IMG/VR virus record: IMGVR_UViG_3300046006_002996
Coordinates: 1 to 24,887 of that record
Strand: one strand, 5' to 3'
Length of the DNA stretch: 24,887 nt
Source: a virus
The notes below the pieces were generated by a model. The model made no database searches. It was not told the origin of the DNA and saw only the letters and a program-made list of their open reading frames with translations. Positions 7,428 to 14,952 of this stretch are shown piece by piece. Position numbers and translations under genes: made by a program. Within the stretch, counting starts at the first letter, position 1. The number at the start of each line of letters is the position of its first letter.

Positions 7428-8504
7428 TTATTGCAATGTGTAAGTTAAAAATTGTCTTGATTTTGTAAAACCTACTTTTAATTTCTTAACCTCTTGCTTT
7501 AATTGTGAGATTTCTCCAAGTGCTTGTTCTCTTAATCCCGTTACAGATATTAAACTATCACTTCCTTTTGTTCCCTCAATCTCTATCATTATTTTTTGAT
7601 AAAGCTCTTGGGATTTTGTTTCCTTGAAATTACTTCTAATTGATGAAACATACATTTGTAAGCATCGAATTGTGAACTCTAAACTTATTGCTTTTGCAAA
7701 CAACATTTTATTGTTTAGGATAAAATCTGTATAATCGTCATAAATCGATAAGTCCAAATTCAACCCCGTGTCTTGTGATAGTCCTTCTATTAGCGATAAA
7801 TCAAACAGTTGATTTCCTGTATAATTTTTCACAAACACTTTTTCTAAACACAATTCTTTAAAACTGCTCATTACACTAGCATTGTTCCATTCTCTTTTAA
7901 AAGGCTTTACCGCAATCCCTGTTGATACATATCCAATATAGTAGTCTCCTTTGTAAGTTGTGCCGGTATTGTCCAGCACCCAGTTTAGTTCTTCTACTTG
8001 ATTATCGGATGCGATTGTTATCAGTTTGCTCTGTAATGCACCTTTCTTCCCTGTGTTGAATAAGAGTAACGTAAAAGTACCTGTTTCGTTAAAATCAAGG
8101 ATTACTCTATTAATAGAGAAAGCCGTGTTTTTAGCATTTGAAACCTGTATTTTATATCCAACAAAACCATCTGGCAATGTTTCTACTTCCGTTTTATTTG
8201 AAGCGTTTTTATACACTAACCCTCTGTCAATAAAATCAAACTCATTAAAAACTTGACTGCAAACACTAACAATACTTGATTTCTGCATATTTTTCAACAG
8301 CAAATTAAAATCCAATACGTCAATATCCTTATAATCCTGATTGTCTTTTATAAACTCAATTTTTGCATAAGGGTTGTCGTTTATAAACAACCCTGATGTA
8401 CTTAAAATGTTGTCTGCATCCAATAAAGCATAGATAGGATTGTAAGGTTGTCTGAAACCTACAATTCCTAATAATTCATCCGCTATTTTGTTTGCTACAA
8501 ACAT
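7428..8504 (-). CDS. Unknown virion protein after the capsid gene
   Basis: A 358-aa protein whose start codon shares one base with the capsid gene stop (TAATG), so it is translationally coupled to it. The N-terminal third is mixed; the centre has beta-prone DYYIGYVSTGIAV; the C-terminal third is helical, including a coiled-coil-like stretch (REQALGEISQLKQEVKKLKV) near the end. By position it is a head completion, neck or capsid accessory protein. I do not recognise the family. Confidence 0.5.
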   Translation of the reverse strand: MFVANKIADELLGIVGFRQPYNPIYALLDADNILSTSGLFINDNPYAKIEFIKDNQDYKDIDVLDFNLLLKNMQKSSIVSVCSQVFNEFDFIDRGLVYKNASNKTEVETLPDGFVGYKIQVSNAKNTAFSINRVILDFNETGTFTLLLFNTGKKGALQSKLITIASDNQVEELNWVLDNTGTTYKGDYYIGYVSTGIAVKPFKREWNNASVMSSFKELCLEKVFVKNYTGNQLFDLSLIEGLSQDTGLNLDLSIYDDYTDFILNNKMLFAKAISLEFTIRCLQMYVSSIRSNFKETKSQELYQKIMIEIEGTKGSDSLISVTGLREQALGEISQLKQEVKKLKVGFTKSRQFLTYTLQ

Positions 8505-9532
8505 TATACTATTGCAAAAGCTAAAATTGGAGTAGTGTTGGCTACGCTTAATGGTGCTTTCACAAATGATAAATCTTGCGATACTTCATATTGTGTAACT
8601 ACGTCTTGTGTATAACCATTGTTTGCGCTATCGTCAGCACTTGTTGAATAGTAGTGCATTGCGTAAACTTCGCCATCCACAGGGTTCAAAATATTAGTAT
8701 AAGTTGCCAATGGAGCAGCTCCTGTAAATCCTCTTCTGTTTTGAATAGGAATCCAAGGTAAAGTTGCTACTGTTCCTGTTGGAACTACAATCCAGAAGCC
8801 TTTAGCATAAGCAGAAACTAACGCTGCGGCTAATGCACCTAATTCAACAGAGTGAACAAATGTTACACCATTAAATTGGAATGAAAGGTTAGTGCTGTTA
8901 GACGCTCCTTGTGCAGCTTGATACTCAAATTTAGCAAATGCGATACTATCACAGAAAATAGTGCATCCTGATGGATATTTATTAGCATCCAATGCAATTT
9001 TAGTGATTTGAATAGCTCTTGTTTCTTTTGCCTCGGCAATTTCAAATACATCATCTACTGCATCAAAAGTGCCTTCGGCAGTTGCCAAGTTAGCACCTGA
9101 ACGGTTTGCAAATAAATAAGCAGTTGCAGCAGTTTCATATCCTTCCATAAAGTTGGAAATGATGTTTTGTACTTCTAAATTCATTTGCTCTTGAGCATCA
9201 TAAATAGAAATGTCAGACTGTTTCAAAGACATATTGAATTTGTCGCTGTAAGTAGTCCAAGTTGGAGTAAGTACTGCGCTGTCTTGTTTAACCCCTGTGT
9301 GGTTGTGTGTTCTTGCACCTCCTAAAGCACGTGTTGCTCTAGTAGCGTAATTAGTCTCAACTGTTCTGTCCTCACGTGTTCTTAAAACATCGTAATTAGG
9401 AAACATAATAGGAGACATTCCTCTTAAAGCCAAGTAAGTGGCTGGAAATCTGAATCTAAGTTCAGAGGATTGGAAAGCAGCAATAAGTTTTGCTTGTGCT
9501 TTTACCAAATTTGCGGTGGTCATATTTGCCAT
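8504..9532 (-). CDS. Major capsid protein (HK97-fold candidate)
   Basis: A 342-aa protein, a normal length for an HK97-fold capsid protein without an N-terminal delta domain. Features include RTREDRTVETNYATRATRALG near residues 50-70, a beta-rich middle (KFNMSLKQSDISIYDAQEQM), a helical stretch ending in FMEGYETAATAYLFANRSGAN, and a long C-terminal domain with repeated aromatic strands (GFWIVVPTG, YAMHYYSTSADD). It is preceded by a strong two-box promoter right after a terminator, so it has its own high-level transcription start. The scaffold-like gene lies upstream, in the usual order of portal, scaffold, capsid. Confidence 0.75.
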   Translation of the reverse strand: MANMTTANLVKAQAKLIAAFQSSELRFRFPATYLALRGMSPIMFPNYDVLRTREDRTVETNYATRATRALGGARTHNHTGVKQDSAVLTPTWTTYSDKFNMSLKQSDISIYDAQEQMNLEVQNIISNFMEGYETAATAYLFANRSGANLATAEGTFDAVDDVFEIAEAKETRAIQITKIALDANKYPSGCTIFCDSIAFAKFEYQAAQGASNSTNLSFQFNGVTFVHSVELGALAAALVSAYAKGFWIVVPTGTVATLPWIPIQNRRGFTGAAPLATYTNILNPVDGEVYAMHYYSTSADDSANNGYTQDVVTQYEVSQDLSFVKAPLSVANTTPILAFAIV

Positions 9533-9544
9533 TGCTTTTTTGTT

Positions 9545-9612
9545 TTTATGTTAAAAATTCGTTTAAATTATTTGGCTATACCGCCTTTATCCGAATTAAC
9601 ATTACCGCAATT
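9545..9612 (-). promoter_or_regulatory. Long structured 5' leader of the capsid gene
   Basis: The transcript predicted to start near 9610 has about 75 nt before the ATG at 9532, longer than other leaders here. It contains an AATTCG ... CGAATT pair that encloses a small GGC-N6-GCC hairpin. The structure may stabilise or regulate this message; no known riboswitch motif is visible. Confidence 0.35.
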
Positions 9613-9617
9613 CTCTA

Positions 9618-9644
9618 CAAATATATAAATAAAATCTATACAAA
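9618..9644 (-). promoter_or_regulatory. Two-box promoter for the major capsid gene
   Basis: The minus strand has TTTG (9644-9641), a 15-nt spacer, and TATATTTG (9625-9618). Spacing is identical to the fibre-block promoter at 5838-5864. It directly follows the terminator at 9641-9677. Confidence 0.7.
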
Positions 9645-9677
9645 AAGAAAAAACCTATAAAAATAATTTATAGGTTT
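9641..9677 (-). terminator. Intrinsic terminator before the capsid promoter
   Basis: An 11-bp perfect stem, AAACCTATAAA (9651-9661) with TTTATAGGTTT (9667-9677), a 5-nt loop and a T-rich tail on the minus strand (TTTTTTCTTTTT). It ends the 64-aa gene. Confidence 0.85.
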
Positions 9678-9684
9678 CTTTTAT

Positions 9685-9879
9685 TTATTCAGTTGGTGCT
9701 TTTACGTATTTTTTTCTCCCCGAATATTTAGATAGATATTTTTGGTTTGCTTCCTTGATTTTAGCATACTTCAATATCTCTTTTTGTCGTTCTAAAAAAG
9801 CCTCTTGTTTTACCTTTTCCGCTTTTTTACGTAGAAATAAATTAAAAAACCATTCTATCGCTATAAATATATATTTCAT
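9685..9879 (-). CDS. Small hydrophobic-N-terminus, Lys/Glu-rich protein
   Basis: A 64-aa protein starting MKYIFIAIEWFFNLFLRKK: a hydrophobic or amphipathic first 16 residues that could insert in a membrane, followed by a strongly charged helical region and a basic tail. I chose the ATG at 9879 over the upstream one at 9936 because the longer start would overlap the promoter and first helix of the HNH leader. It lies between the second HNH insertion and a strong terminator. Function unknown; position between scaffold and capsid gives no firm hint. It could be a short membrane protein or a remnant. Confidence 0.45.
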   Translation of the reverse strand: MKYIFIAIEWFFNLFLRKKAEKVKQEAFLERQKEILKYAKIKEANQKYLSKYSGRKKYVKAPTE

Positions 9880-9909
9880 ATTTTTTATGTAAAGATAATA
9901 TATTTTTTG

Positions 9910-9917
9910 TATATTTG
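9910..9917 (+). promoter_or_regulatory. TAnnTTTG promoter of the second HNH unit
   Basis: TATATTTG followed by TATT, as in front of HNH gene 1, with a similar upstream T-rich tract. The predicted start is near 9922-9925, at the first base of the structured leader. Confidence 0.6.
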
Positions 9918-9921
9918 TATT

Positions 9922-10000
9922 AGTGAGTACGACCACTATTAAAATTTATTACAATTCCCGATTATTTAGAGCGTCGTACCTCTTTTTAATCGGGTTTTTA
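9922..10000 (+). ncRNA. Pseudoknot-like structured leader of HNH gene 2
   Basis: GTACGAC (9927-9933) pairs with GTCGTAC (9973-9979), and CCCGATTA (9957-9964) pairs with TAATCGGG (9987-9994), followed by TTTTT. The arrangement and spacing match the leader at 1011-1087; the 23-nt first loop is the same length. Between the two copies the first helix differs at pairs 2, 3, 5 and 7, and each change keeps pairing, while AATTCCCGATTATT is unchanged. The start codon lies 17 nt downstream. Function unknown. Confidence 0.65.
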
Positions 10001-10010
10001 ATTATATATT

Positions 10011-10523
10011 ATGGAAGTTTGGAAAGATATTGTTAAGTATGAAGGCATTTATCAAATAAGCAATCTTGGAAATGTAAAAAGTATGAGTTTTCAAAAAAGC
10101 GGAAAAGAAAAATTAATGAAAATGACAAAAGGACAAGCTGGTTATTTGAAAATAATTTTAAGACTAAACTCAATAAAACATACATATTCTATTCATAGAC
10201 TTGTAGCTATTGCATTTATTGATAATTTAGAAGAAAAACCACAGGTTAATCATAAAAACGGGATTAAAACTGATAATAGGGTTGAAAATTTAGAATGGAA
10301 TACAAGTAAAGAAAATATTAATCATTCTTATAATACTGGGCTAAAAAAAGGATATAAACTTGGACAAAAAGGAATAACAAATCCATCAAGTAAACTTAAC
10401 GAAAAAGATGTTTTAGAGATAAGAAATAGTACTTTAAGAGGTGCTGAATTAGCAAGAAAATATAATGTTAGTTCAACATTAATTTATAGTGTTTTAAAAA
10501 ATAAAATTTGGATTCATATATAA
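10011..10523 (+). CDS. NUMOD4/HNH homing-type endonuclease 2
   Basis: A 170-aa paralogue of the protein at 1093-1614. NUMOD4 motif at the N-terminus (W4-K5, KYEGIYQISNLGNVK at 9-23), HNH core H62-R63, N80-H81 and NRVENLEWNT at about 89-98, then a C-terminal helix-turn-helix-like region (EKDVLEIRNSTLRGAELARK). It is inserted on the plus strand between the scaffold and capsid regions, with its own promoter and leader, and ends at a bidirectional terminator. The middle segment between NUMOD4 and HNH diverges most from the first copy, as expected if the two recognise different sites. Confidence 0.9.
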   Translation: MEVWKDIVKYEGIYQISNLGNVKSMSFQKSGKEKLMKMTKGQAGYLKIILRLNSIKHTYSIHRLVAIAFIDNLEEKPQVNHKNGIKTDNRVENLEWNTSKENINHSYNTGLKKGYKLGQKGITNPSSKLNEKDVLEIRNSTLRGAELARKYNVSSTLIYSVLKNKIWIHI

Positions 10524-10554
10524 AAAAGCATTGCTTTTAAAACAATGCTTTTTT
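10522..10554. terminator. Bidirectional terminator between HNH gene 2 and scaffold gene
   Basis: A 12-bp stem, AAAAAAGCATTG (10522-10533) with CAATGCTTTTTT (10543-10554), gives a T-run on both strands. It separates convergent genes ending at 10523 (+) and 10564 (-). Confidence 0.85.
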
Positions 10555-10563
10555 ATATTTTTA

Positions 10564-11355
10564 TTATACTTTTAAAGTTCCATCTTTTATTCTCTTAGAC
10601 ATCTCTGTATTTTTTTGAGAATCATTCCATCCGTTTTTGATGGCCTCTTTTTCAAAACTTTCAAAAGAACCTTGTTTATACTGCTTGGCATCATCTCCTT
10701 TACCACTTCCCCCCTCTACTTTTGCTAAATATGGTGTTGCAAAGTTTGTTACCCAACTTGCAATGTCAATAGGAGATAAGGTTTTTTCGTCCTTCAACAC
10801 CTCTCCGTTTTGTTTTACAATGGTCTTTCCTTCTTCCCTTTCAAAAGAAAATCCTTTTTCCTTAGCTTCGGTAAAAATGGTAGATTTTGAAACAAGTGTA
10901 TTGTCTGGAATGTGTTTCGTGAAATCGTTTTTAATTTCTGAAAGTAGGTTTTGTTTTTCAATGTTTGTCTTGAATGCGTTAAATTCGTTTTCTTTTTCTA
11001 CTAAATTACCCTGTAATTTCTCAAAATCGGTCTTTAACGACTTGTATTTCTCCTCTGGCTCAATTTTACTATCGCTTTCAGTCTTTGCTTTGATTGCATT
11101 CACCAGGTTCTCCATTGTTTTTCCTGTAAACTCCAATCCTAATACGTTTCTCTGCTCTTTTACAGCCATTTCAAGTGCTGTTTTTGCAGTTTCTTTCTTG
11201 ATGTTCTCTAATCTTTCATCATAAATTGATTTTTTTTCTATCAACAACTCTGATAAATCAATTTTATGTTTCTCTTCACTTGTAATCATTTCCGTTAGCG
11301 TACCGCCTTCAATCCCTAGAGCTTTTTCAATCTCTAATACATTTTCTAATGCCAT
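10564..11355 (-). CDS. Capsid scaffold-like protein
   Basis: A 263-aa, highly charged, mostly helical protein. Lys/Glu-rich coiled-coil stretches cover about 25-65 and 90-145 (for example EEKYKSLKTDFEKLQGNLVE). A Gly/Lys-rich linker (KVEGGSGKGDDAKQ) near 213-226 is followed by a basic C-terminal helix, as scaffolds use to bind capsid subunits. It lies between portal and capsid genes, where scaffolds are normal. No protease domain is visible. Assignment is by composition and position. Confidence 0.6.
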   Translation of the reverse strand: MALENVLEIEKALGIEGGTLTEMITSEEKHKIDLSELLIEKKSIYDERLENIKKETAKTALEMAVKEQRNVLGLEFTGKTMENLVNAIKAKTESDSKIEPEEKYKSLKTDFEKLQGNLVEKENEFNAFKTNIEKQNLLSEIKNDFTKHIPDNTLVSKSTIFTEAKEKGFSFEREEGKTIVKQNGEVLKDEKTLSPIDIASWVTNFATPYLAKVEGGSGKGDDAKQYKQGSFESFEKEAIKNGWNDSQKNTEMSKRIKDGTLKV

Positions 11356-11358
11356 AAT

Positions 11359-11736
11359 TTACTTTTTAAGTTCGTCAATTAATTCGATTAATTTCTCTTC
11401 TTTCCACAAGTGATGAGCCTTTTTACCACTTAATTCCAAATACTCACCTCTTAATTTCTCAATTTCAGACGATGTTGTCATTTCAACGTCTTTAACCTCT
11501 TCAAATGCAACATACTCCTTAACTGTTTTGTATGGTTTTTTCTCCCAATACAGTTTTGTAGCTTTTACATCTTCCTCATACAACAATCCATTAATGTTTG
11601 ATTGTGCATTGATTTTCTCTGCATACTCGTGATGTACTACGTGCAAATCACGCTCCAACACCTTAATTGTCGGATCAAAATTCTCTCCGCTTAATCGCCC
11701 TAGTTTAAAAAGACGAAATACTCCTACTTGATTCAT
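11359..11736 (-). CDS. HeH/LEM-like domain protein between portal and scaffold
   Basis: A 125-aa protein with an unassigned N-terminal 85 residues and a C-terminal segment (about 92-125: EIEKLRGEYLELSGKK, then KEEKLIELIDELKK). That segment resembles the short HeH/LEM or Rho-N-like helix-extended-loop-helix found at the end of small phage structural proteins. It lies 13 nt after the portal gene and 3 nt before the scaffold gene, so all three are co-transcribed. It may be a capsid accessory or decoration-type protein; function is not established. Confidence 0.55.
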   Translation of the reverse strand: MNQVGVFRLFKLGRLSGENFDPTIKVLERDLHVVHHEYAEKINAQSNINGLLYEEDVKATKLYWEKKPYKTVKEYVAFEEVKDVEMTTSSEIEKLRGEYLELSGKKAHHLWKEEKLIELIDELKK

Positions 11737-11749
11737 AATATATATTTAT

Positions 11750-13387
11750 TTAATTAGTTACTACTTCCTTTAGTTCTGGCAATGTTACCTTATTCGCTTC
11801 AAACCATACGTCAAATTCTTTTTTAATCTTTTCAGTGTCTAAATAATTAGTCACTCCTATCCAATATTTTTGAAACAATATCTTTCTTTGTGCTTCTTCG
11901 TTCCCAAACACCTCCAACACTTGTGCTACTGTACTGTGTAAATAGGGTTCACATTTAGCCTTAGCCAAACTTATCTGCAAGTCAATAGGGTTGTTTCTAA
12001 ACTTGCTCCACAAATATTCTTCAAACAATTTGTCCAAGATAATACTGTTACAACTCGACTTAACTGCCATCTCATATCGTTCCAACAACACGTCATAACT
12101 TTCAATGATATACCTTCTTCCTAAGTTGATGGTAATCATACTCTCGAACTTATCCTTGCCCGTATCATACAAGTTCAATATCCACTCTGATAATTTCCAC
12201 TCGATATACTCCGCAAAATCAGCATATTTGTTTAGTTGATTCTCAAATGGCTGTTTGTCAAATAATATCTCTGTTGCTGTTTTCTCCACATTGTTGTTGG
12301 TTCTAATCCCAAAACTCGTACCCCAATGTGATTTGTACATTTTTTCTTCCAATATCAACAACTCATCATTGAACTGTGTCCAAGTGCTTAATTCAGGTGC
12401 TAAATACCCTCCAATGTTATCCCCTACCAACAACTTCTCATCTCCCTCTGGTAATGGTACTTCTATAACATCTGTTACATCATTCTTCCCTACATACTTT
12501 CCGTGTCCATTGCAAGTGCCACAAACTTCATCTCCTGTCTTGCCACTTCCCTGACAATCACCGCAAAATTGCACCACTTTCCAAAACAATGGCATTCCCC
12601 TGAATATTTTGTACAAAGTTAGTATGCTTTGGTTCTGTGCCAACTCTTTTGCTATTCCTATAACGCTGTCAATAGCAGCCACCTTTTCATCCTCCCCTAC
12701 ATAAGACAAATTACTACATATCAAAGCAGGTACTTCCCCAAATGGATGCGCAAAACTCAAATCTTTTACCAATGTAAATTGTCCGCCCTCTTGCAAGAAC
12801 GTTCTATCCATCACATCATCGACTATTCTCCATAATAACTTACTGCCACTTGGCAACTGCTTTGGCTCAAACAGTACATATTCCACCATTTGACCTTTAC
12901 TCTCGTAATGCCTTATACTGTTTATACTCTTATAAGTTGGGTAAACGTCTAACTTTGGAGTTGTAGTGTATTCCAAAAATATCAACCCATTAGGGTCTGT
13001 GTTAAATAATTCAATAGCCTTGTGTTGCACCCATTCAGCCAATGGCTTCCCATCACGAATACTTGCAATCTTTTTTATAAATGCTTCCTTGATAGTCGGG
13101 TTAATATCATAATCCTTAACCCCTCCTGTTGCGTAATAGATATTATCTATCGGTTGAAACAACCTACTGAACACATCTTTTATATCCCTAGAATACTTCC
13201 TTCTAGCTAATGCCTTCTTCTCACTTTCAATGATTTCAATCTTCTCAATCAACTCCTCTATAAAGTCCTCCCCATTCACTAATGCTCTCAACTCCTTAGA
13301 GTATTCACGCATTTCTAAAAAATCTTTACAAACTCTTTCGTGTGTTTTAATAACGTCTATCGCTTCTTGGTCGCTCTTGAAAATCAT
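11750..13387 (-). CDS. Portal protein with a DnaJ-type zinc cluster
   Basis: A 545-aa protein located between large terminase and scaffold, the normal portal position and size. The portal forms the dodecameric ring through which DNA enters and leaves the head. The C-terminal half is helical, with a stem-like SIITLD-type region and a long amphipathic tail. Unusually, residues 275-296 contain two CxxCxGxG units (CGDCQGSG at 275-282 and CGTCNGHG at 289-296), the zinc-binding pattern of DnaJ-type cysteine-rich domains. This sits in the middle of the fold and may form a zinc-stabilised knob. A TACATTTG box at 13410-13417 could start its transcript. Confidence 0.7.
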   Translation of the reverse strand: MIFKSDQEAIDVIKTHERVCKDFLEMREYSKELRALVNGEDFIEELIEKIEIIESEKKALARRKYSRDIKDVFSRLFQPIDNIYYATGGVKDYDINPTIKEAFIKKIASIRDGKPLAEWVQHKAIELFNTDPNGLIFLEYTTTPKLDVYPTYKSINSIRHYESKGQMVEYVLFEPKQLPSGSKLLWRIVDDVMDRTFLQEGGQFTLVKDLSFAHPFGEVPALICSNLSYVGEDEKVAAIDSVIGIAKELAQNQSILTLYKIFRGMPLFWKVVQFCGDCQGSGKTGDEVCGTCNGHGKYVGKNDVTDVIEVPLPEGDEKLLVGDNIGGYLAPELSTWTQFNDELLILEEKMYKSHWGTSFGIRTNNNVEKTATEILFDKQPFENQLNKYADFAEYIEWKLSEWILNLYDTGKDKFESMITINLGRRYIIESYDVLLERYEMAVKSSCNSIILDKLFEEYLWSKFRNNPIDLQISLAKAKCEPYLHSTVAQVLEVFGNEEAQRKILFQKYWIGVTNYLDTEKIKKEFDVWFEANKVTLPELKEVVTN

Positions 13388-13409
13388 TGTTTTGAATGTT
13401 TTTATCTAC

Positions 13410-13417
13410 AAATGTAA
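13410..13417 (-). promoter_or_regulatory. TAnnTTTG promoter upstream of the portal gene
   Basis: The minus strand reads TACATTTG, with a start expected near 13403, about 16 nt before the ATG at 13387. The identical box precedes the large terminase gene (14825-14832). No clear -33 box. Confidence 0.5.
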
Positions 13418-13441
13418 TAAATTTTTTTATATAAATTGTTT

Positions 13442-14805
13442 TTACCATAAAATTCTTGGTTTATGCTTCCCTTTTATCTCCACATAAGCCCTCATCATTA
13501 TCGCATCAGCAAAGTCAGGACTTCGTTTCAACCTCTCTTTCAAATCTACTTTCCTCTCTATCGCCAAGTACCCATCATCATCCAACGGTTTTCTATTTAT
13601 TTGCTCAAACTCCTCAATTATTTGTTTTGAATAAACTTTATCCTGTATAAATACCTTGCCATCCTTTACCAAATCCGCAAAGTAAAAATAACATTGTGCT
13701 TTCAAATTCTTATAGTTCTCTGTTTTCCCTGATACCTTAATCGCTCTGCCATTGTTCTTGAAACCTACAGCACCACTCAATACCCCAAACTTACTACTAA
13801 ACCTAGTAAACGTCTGCAATCCATCACTATCATAAATCACATTCTTAATTGGCACTCTATGCTCTATCCTCAAATCATTCAACTTCTTGCTTATCATTGT
13901 ATCGTCTATCTTGTCAATAGCGATTATCTTTATTGCTACCATCCCAGCCCATATCACTATTACAAACTTATCCGAACCTGTATAAGCAATATCCGCAGTG
14001 ATATATCTGTCCTCAGTTGGCTTAACCCACTCACTTGTAAACATCCCCAAGATATTCTCATAGTCAAACATAGCATAAGGATTGTCATCAAAATTCCAAT
14101 CTCCTTCTAATAACCTCTTCCTACTCGCTGTATCTAAACTCTTCAAAGTCTCTACATAACTCTCGTGCAAATGCGGATTGTCAGTTGGTAAAGCCTGTAT
14201 GAACTTCCTGTACTTTGGCAAACTATTACTCAAACTCGGATTGTAAAAGTTTGAATACGTCCAATTCTTAGCAGGATTACAAGTCATCAACATCTTAGGT
14301 ATCAACTTATACTCCCTCAATTTATACCTTATCCTACTCTTTACTATCTGTACTGCCTTCTCCGTACACTGATTGCACTCATCTACAAACGCACCCGTTA
14401 TCTCCAAAGACCCCAAACTGTCAAAATTAGGGTCACTCGGATATAGAAATAAATCCTTCAATAATATCTCACTACCATTCAACCAAGTTATAACATTAGT
14501 CTGACTATTGTATTTGTACTGATTAGCCAACCCTAAATCACTGCTCAACTGAAAAAATGTATTCAATGTAGTCTCCTTCAATGCCTTCAACTTCGCCCTA
14601 CCCATTAACCACCTCGTCTTTGGGTATTTCTGACATTGCTCCATTAACCACAACACACCCAATGCTGATTTTCCTCCATTCTTTACCCCCTAATATTGCT
14701 ACTAGGGGGTTAACAACCACCAGCCCCTCCGCCATAGAGAAGCTCGGTGGTTTCCGAATCGTTTAGGTAGTAAACTGCGTACTGTTGCTTTTTTAATAAC
14801 TCCAT
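13442..14805 (-). CDS. terL: Large terminase subunit, interrupted in the Walker A codons
   Basis: The packaging motor: an ATPase plus RNase H-fold nuclease. Translation from the ATG at 14805 gives an N-terminus ending ELLYGGGAGGC and then TAA (14712-14710). In another frame, from 14674 on, the sequence continues GKSALGVLWLMEQ and runs to 13442. Joined, YGGGAGG plus GKSALG restores a normal Walker A and a protein of about 440 aa, the usual length. Downstream are FVDEC (Walker B), LMTCNPAKNW, and nuclease acidic motifs ITADIAY, VIYDSDG and SPDFADAI. About 41 nt (14675-14715) carrying stops in both relevant frames separate the halves. The nearest in-frame alternative start downstream, TTG at 14662, would lose Walker A. 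Either the gene is broken, or the insert is bypassed, or the sequence is wrong there. Confidence 0.85.
14675..14715 (-). other. 41-nt stem-loop insertion inside the terminase Walker A codons
   Basis: Between GGT GGT (14721-14716) and GGA AAA TCA (14674-14666) lie 41 nt that do not encode terminase. They contain a perfect 8-bp GC-rich stem, ACCCCCTA (14710-14703) with TAGGGGGT (14692-14685), loop 10 nt. A TAA lies one codon after the last Gly codon, and a TAG (14692-14690) blocks the downstream frame from upstream. The length is not a multiple of three. If both flanking Gly pairs are kept, the insert is 38 nt. The downstream frame after the TAG reads GVKNGGKS, which also fits GxxxxGKS. Confidence 0.75.
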
Positions 14806-14824
14806 ACTAAATGTTTAATTTATA

Positions 14825-14832
14825 CAAATGTA
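14825..14832 (-). promoter_or_regulatory. TAnnTTTG promoter upstream of the large terminase gene
   Basis: The minus strand reads TACATTTG about 20 nt before the ATG at 14805. No -33 TTTG at the 15-nt spacing used by the two strongest promoters here. Confidence 0.5.
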
Positions 14833-14880
14833 AGCAAAAAAATAAAATTGATAACAAAAATTACTGTGGAGGGATATTAA

Positions 14881-14940
14881 ACCCATCTCGATTTCCTCTC
14901 AAGGGGGTGTACACCTCCGATATTCCTCTTTTAAGGGGGT
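14881..14940 (-). repeat. Two GC-rich imperfect stem-loops between small and large terminase genes
   Basis: On the minus strand each starts ACCCCCTT and continues with an AGAGGAA-containing segment. The first (14940-14913) closes ACCCCC with GGAGGT, one mismatch. The second (14908-14881) closes ACCC with GGGT and has an inner CTTGA/TCGAG pair. They resemble each other and share ACCCCCT with the stem-loop inserted in the large terminase, in an otherwise AT-rich intergenic region. Confidence 0.55.
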
Positions 14941-14952
14941 TACTTCTTTAAA

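Noticed and set aside
9880-9936. Longer start (ATG at 9936) for the 64-aa gene
   Set aside because: It would place coding sequence over the HNH promoter and the first leader helix; the added residues look like translated non-coding DNA.
10637-11224. 195-aa plus-strand ORF opposite the scaffold gene
   Set aside because: It is the antisense of a Lys/Glu-rich coiled-coil gene, giving a Ser/Phe-rich product with no family, no promoter and no place in the operon. The same applies to the plus-strand ORFs at 683-964, 2604-2903, 4705-4968, 5099-5347, 12255-12554 and 13859-14110, and the minus-strand one at 16279-16656.
13442-14662. TTG at 14662 as the true start of terL
   Set aside because: It would remove the Walker A lysine and the N-terminal domain, while a perfectly matching N-terminus with ATG lies just upstream at 14805.
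14675-14715. Intein, group I/II intron or IS element as explanation of the terL insert
   Set aside because: 41 nt is far too short for any self-splicing element or transposase gene, and no splice motifs or target duplication of convincing length were seen.
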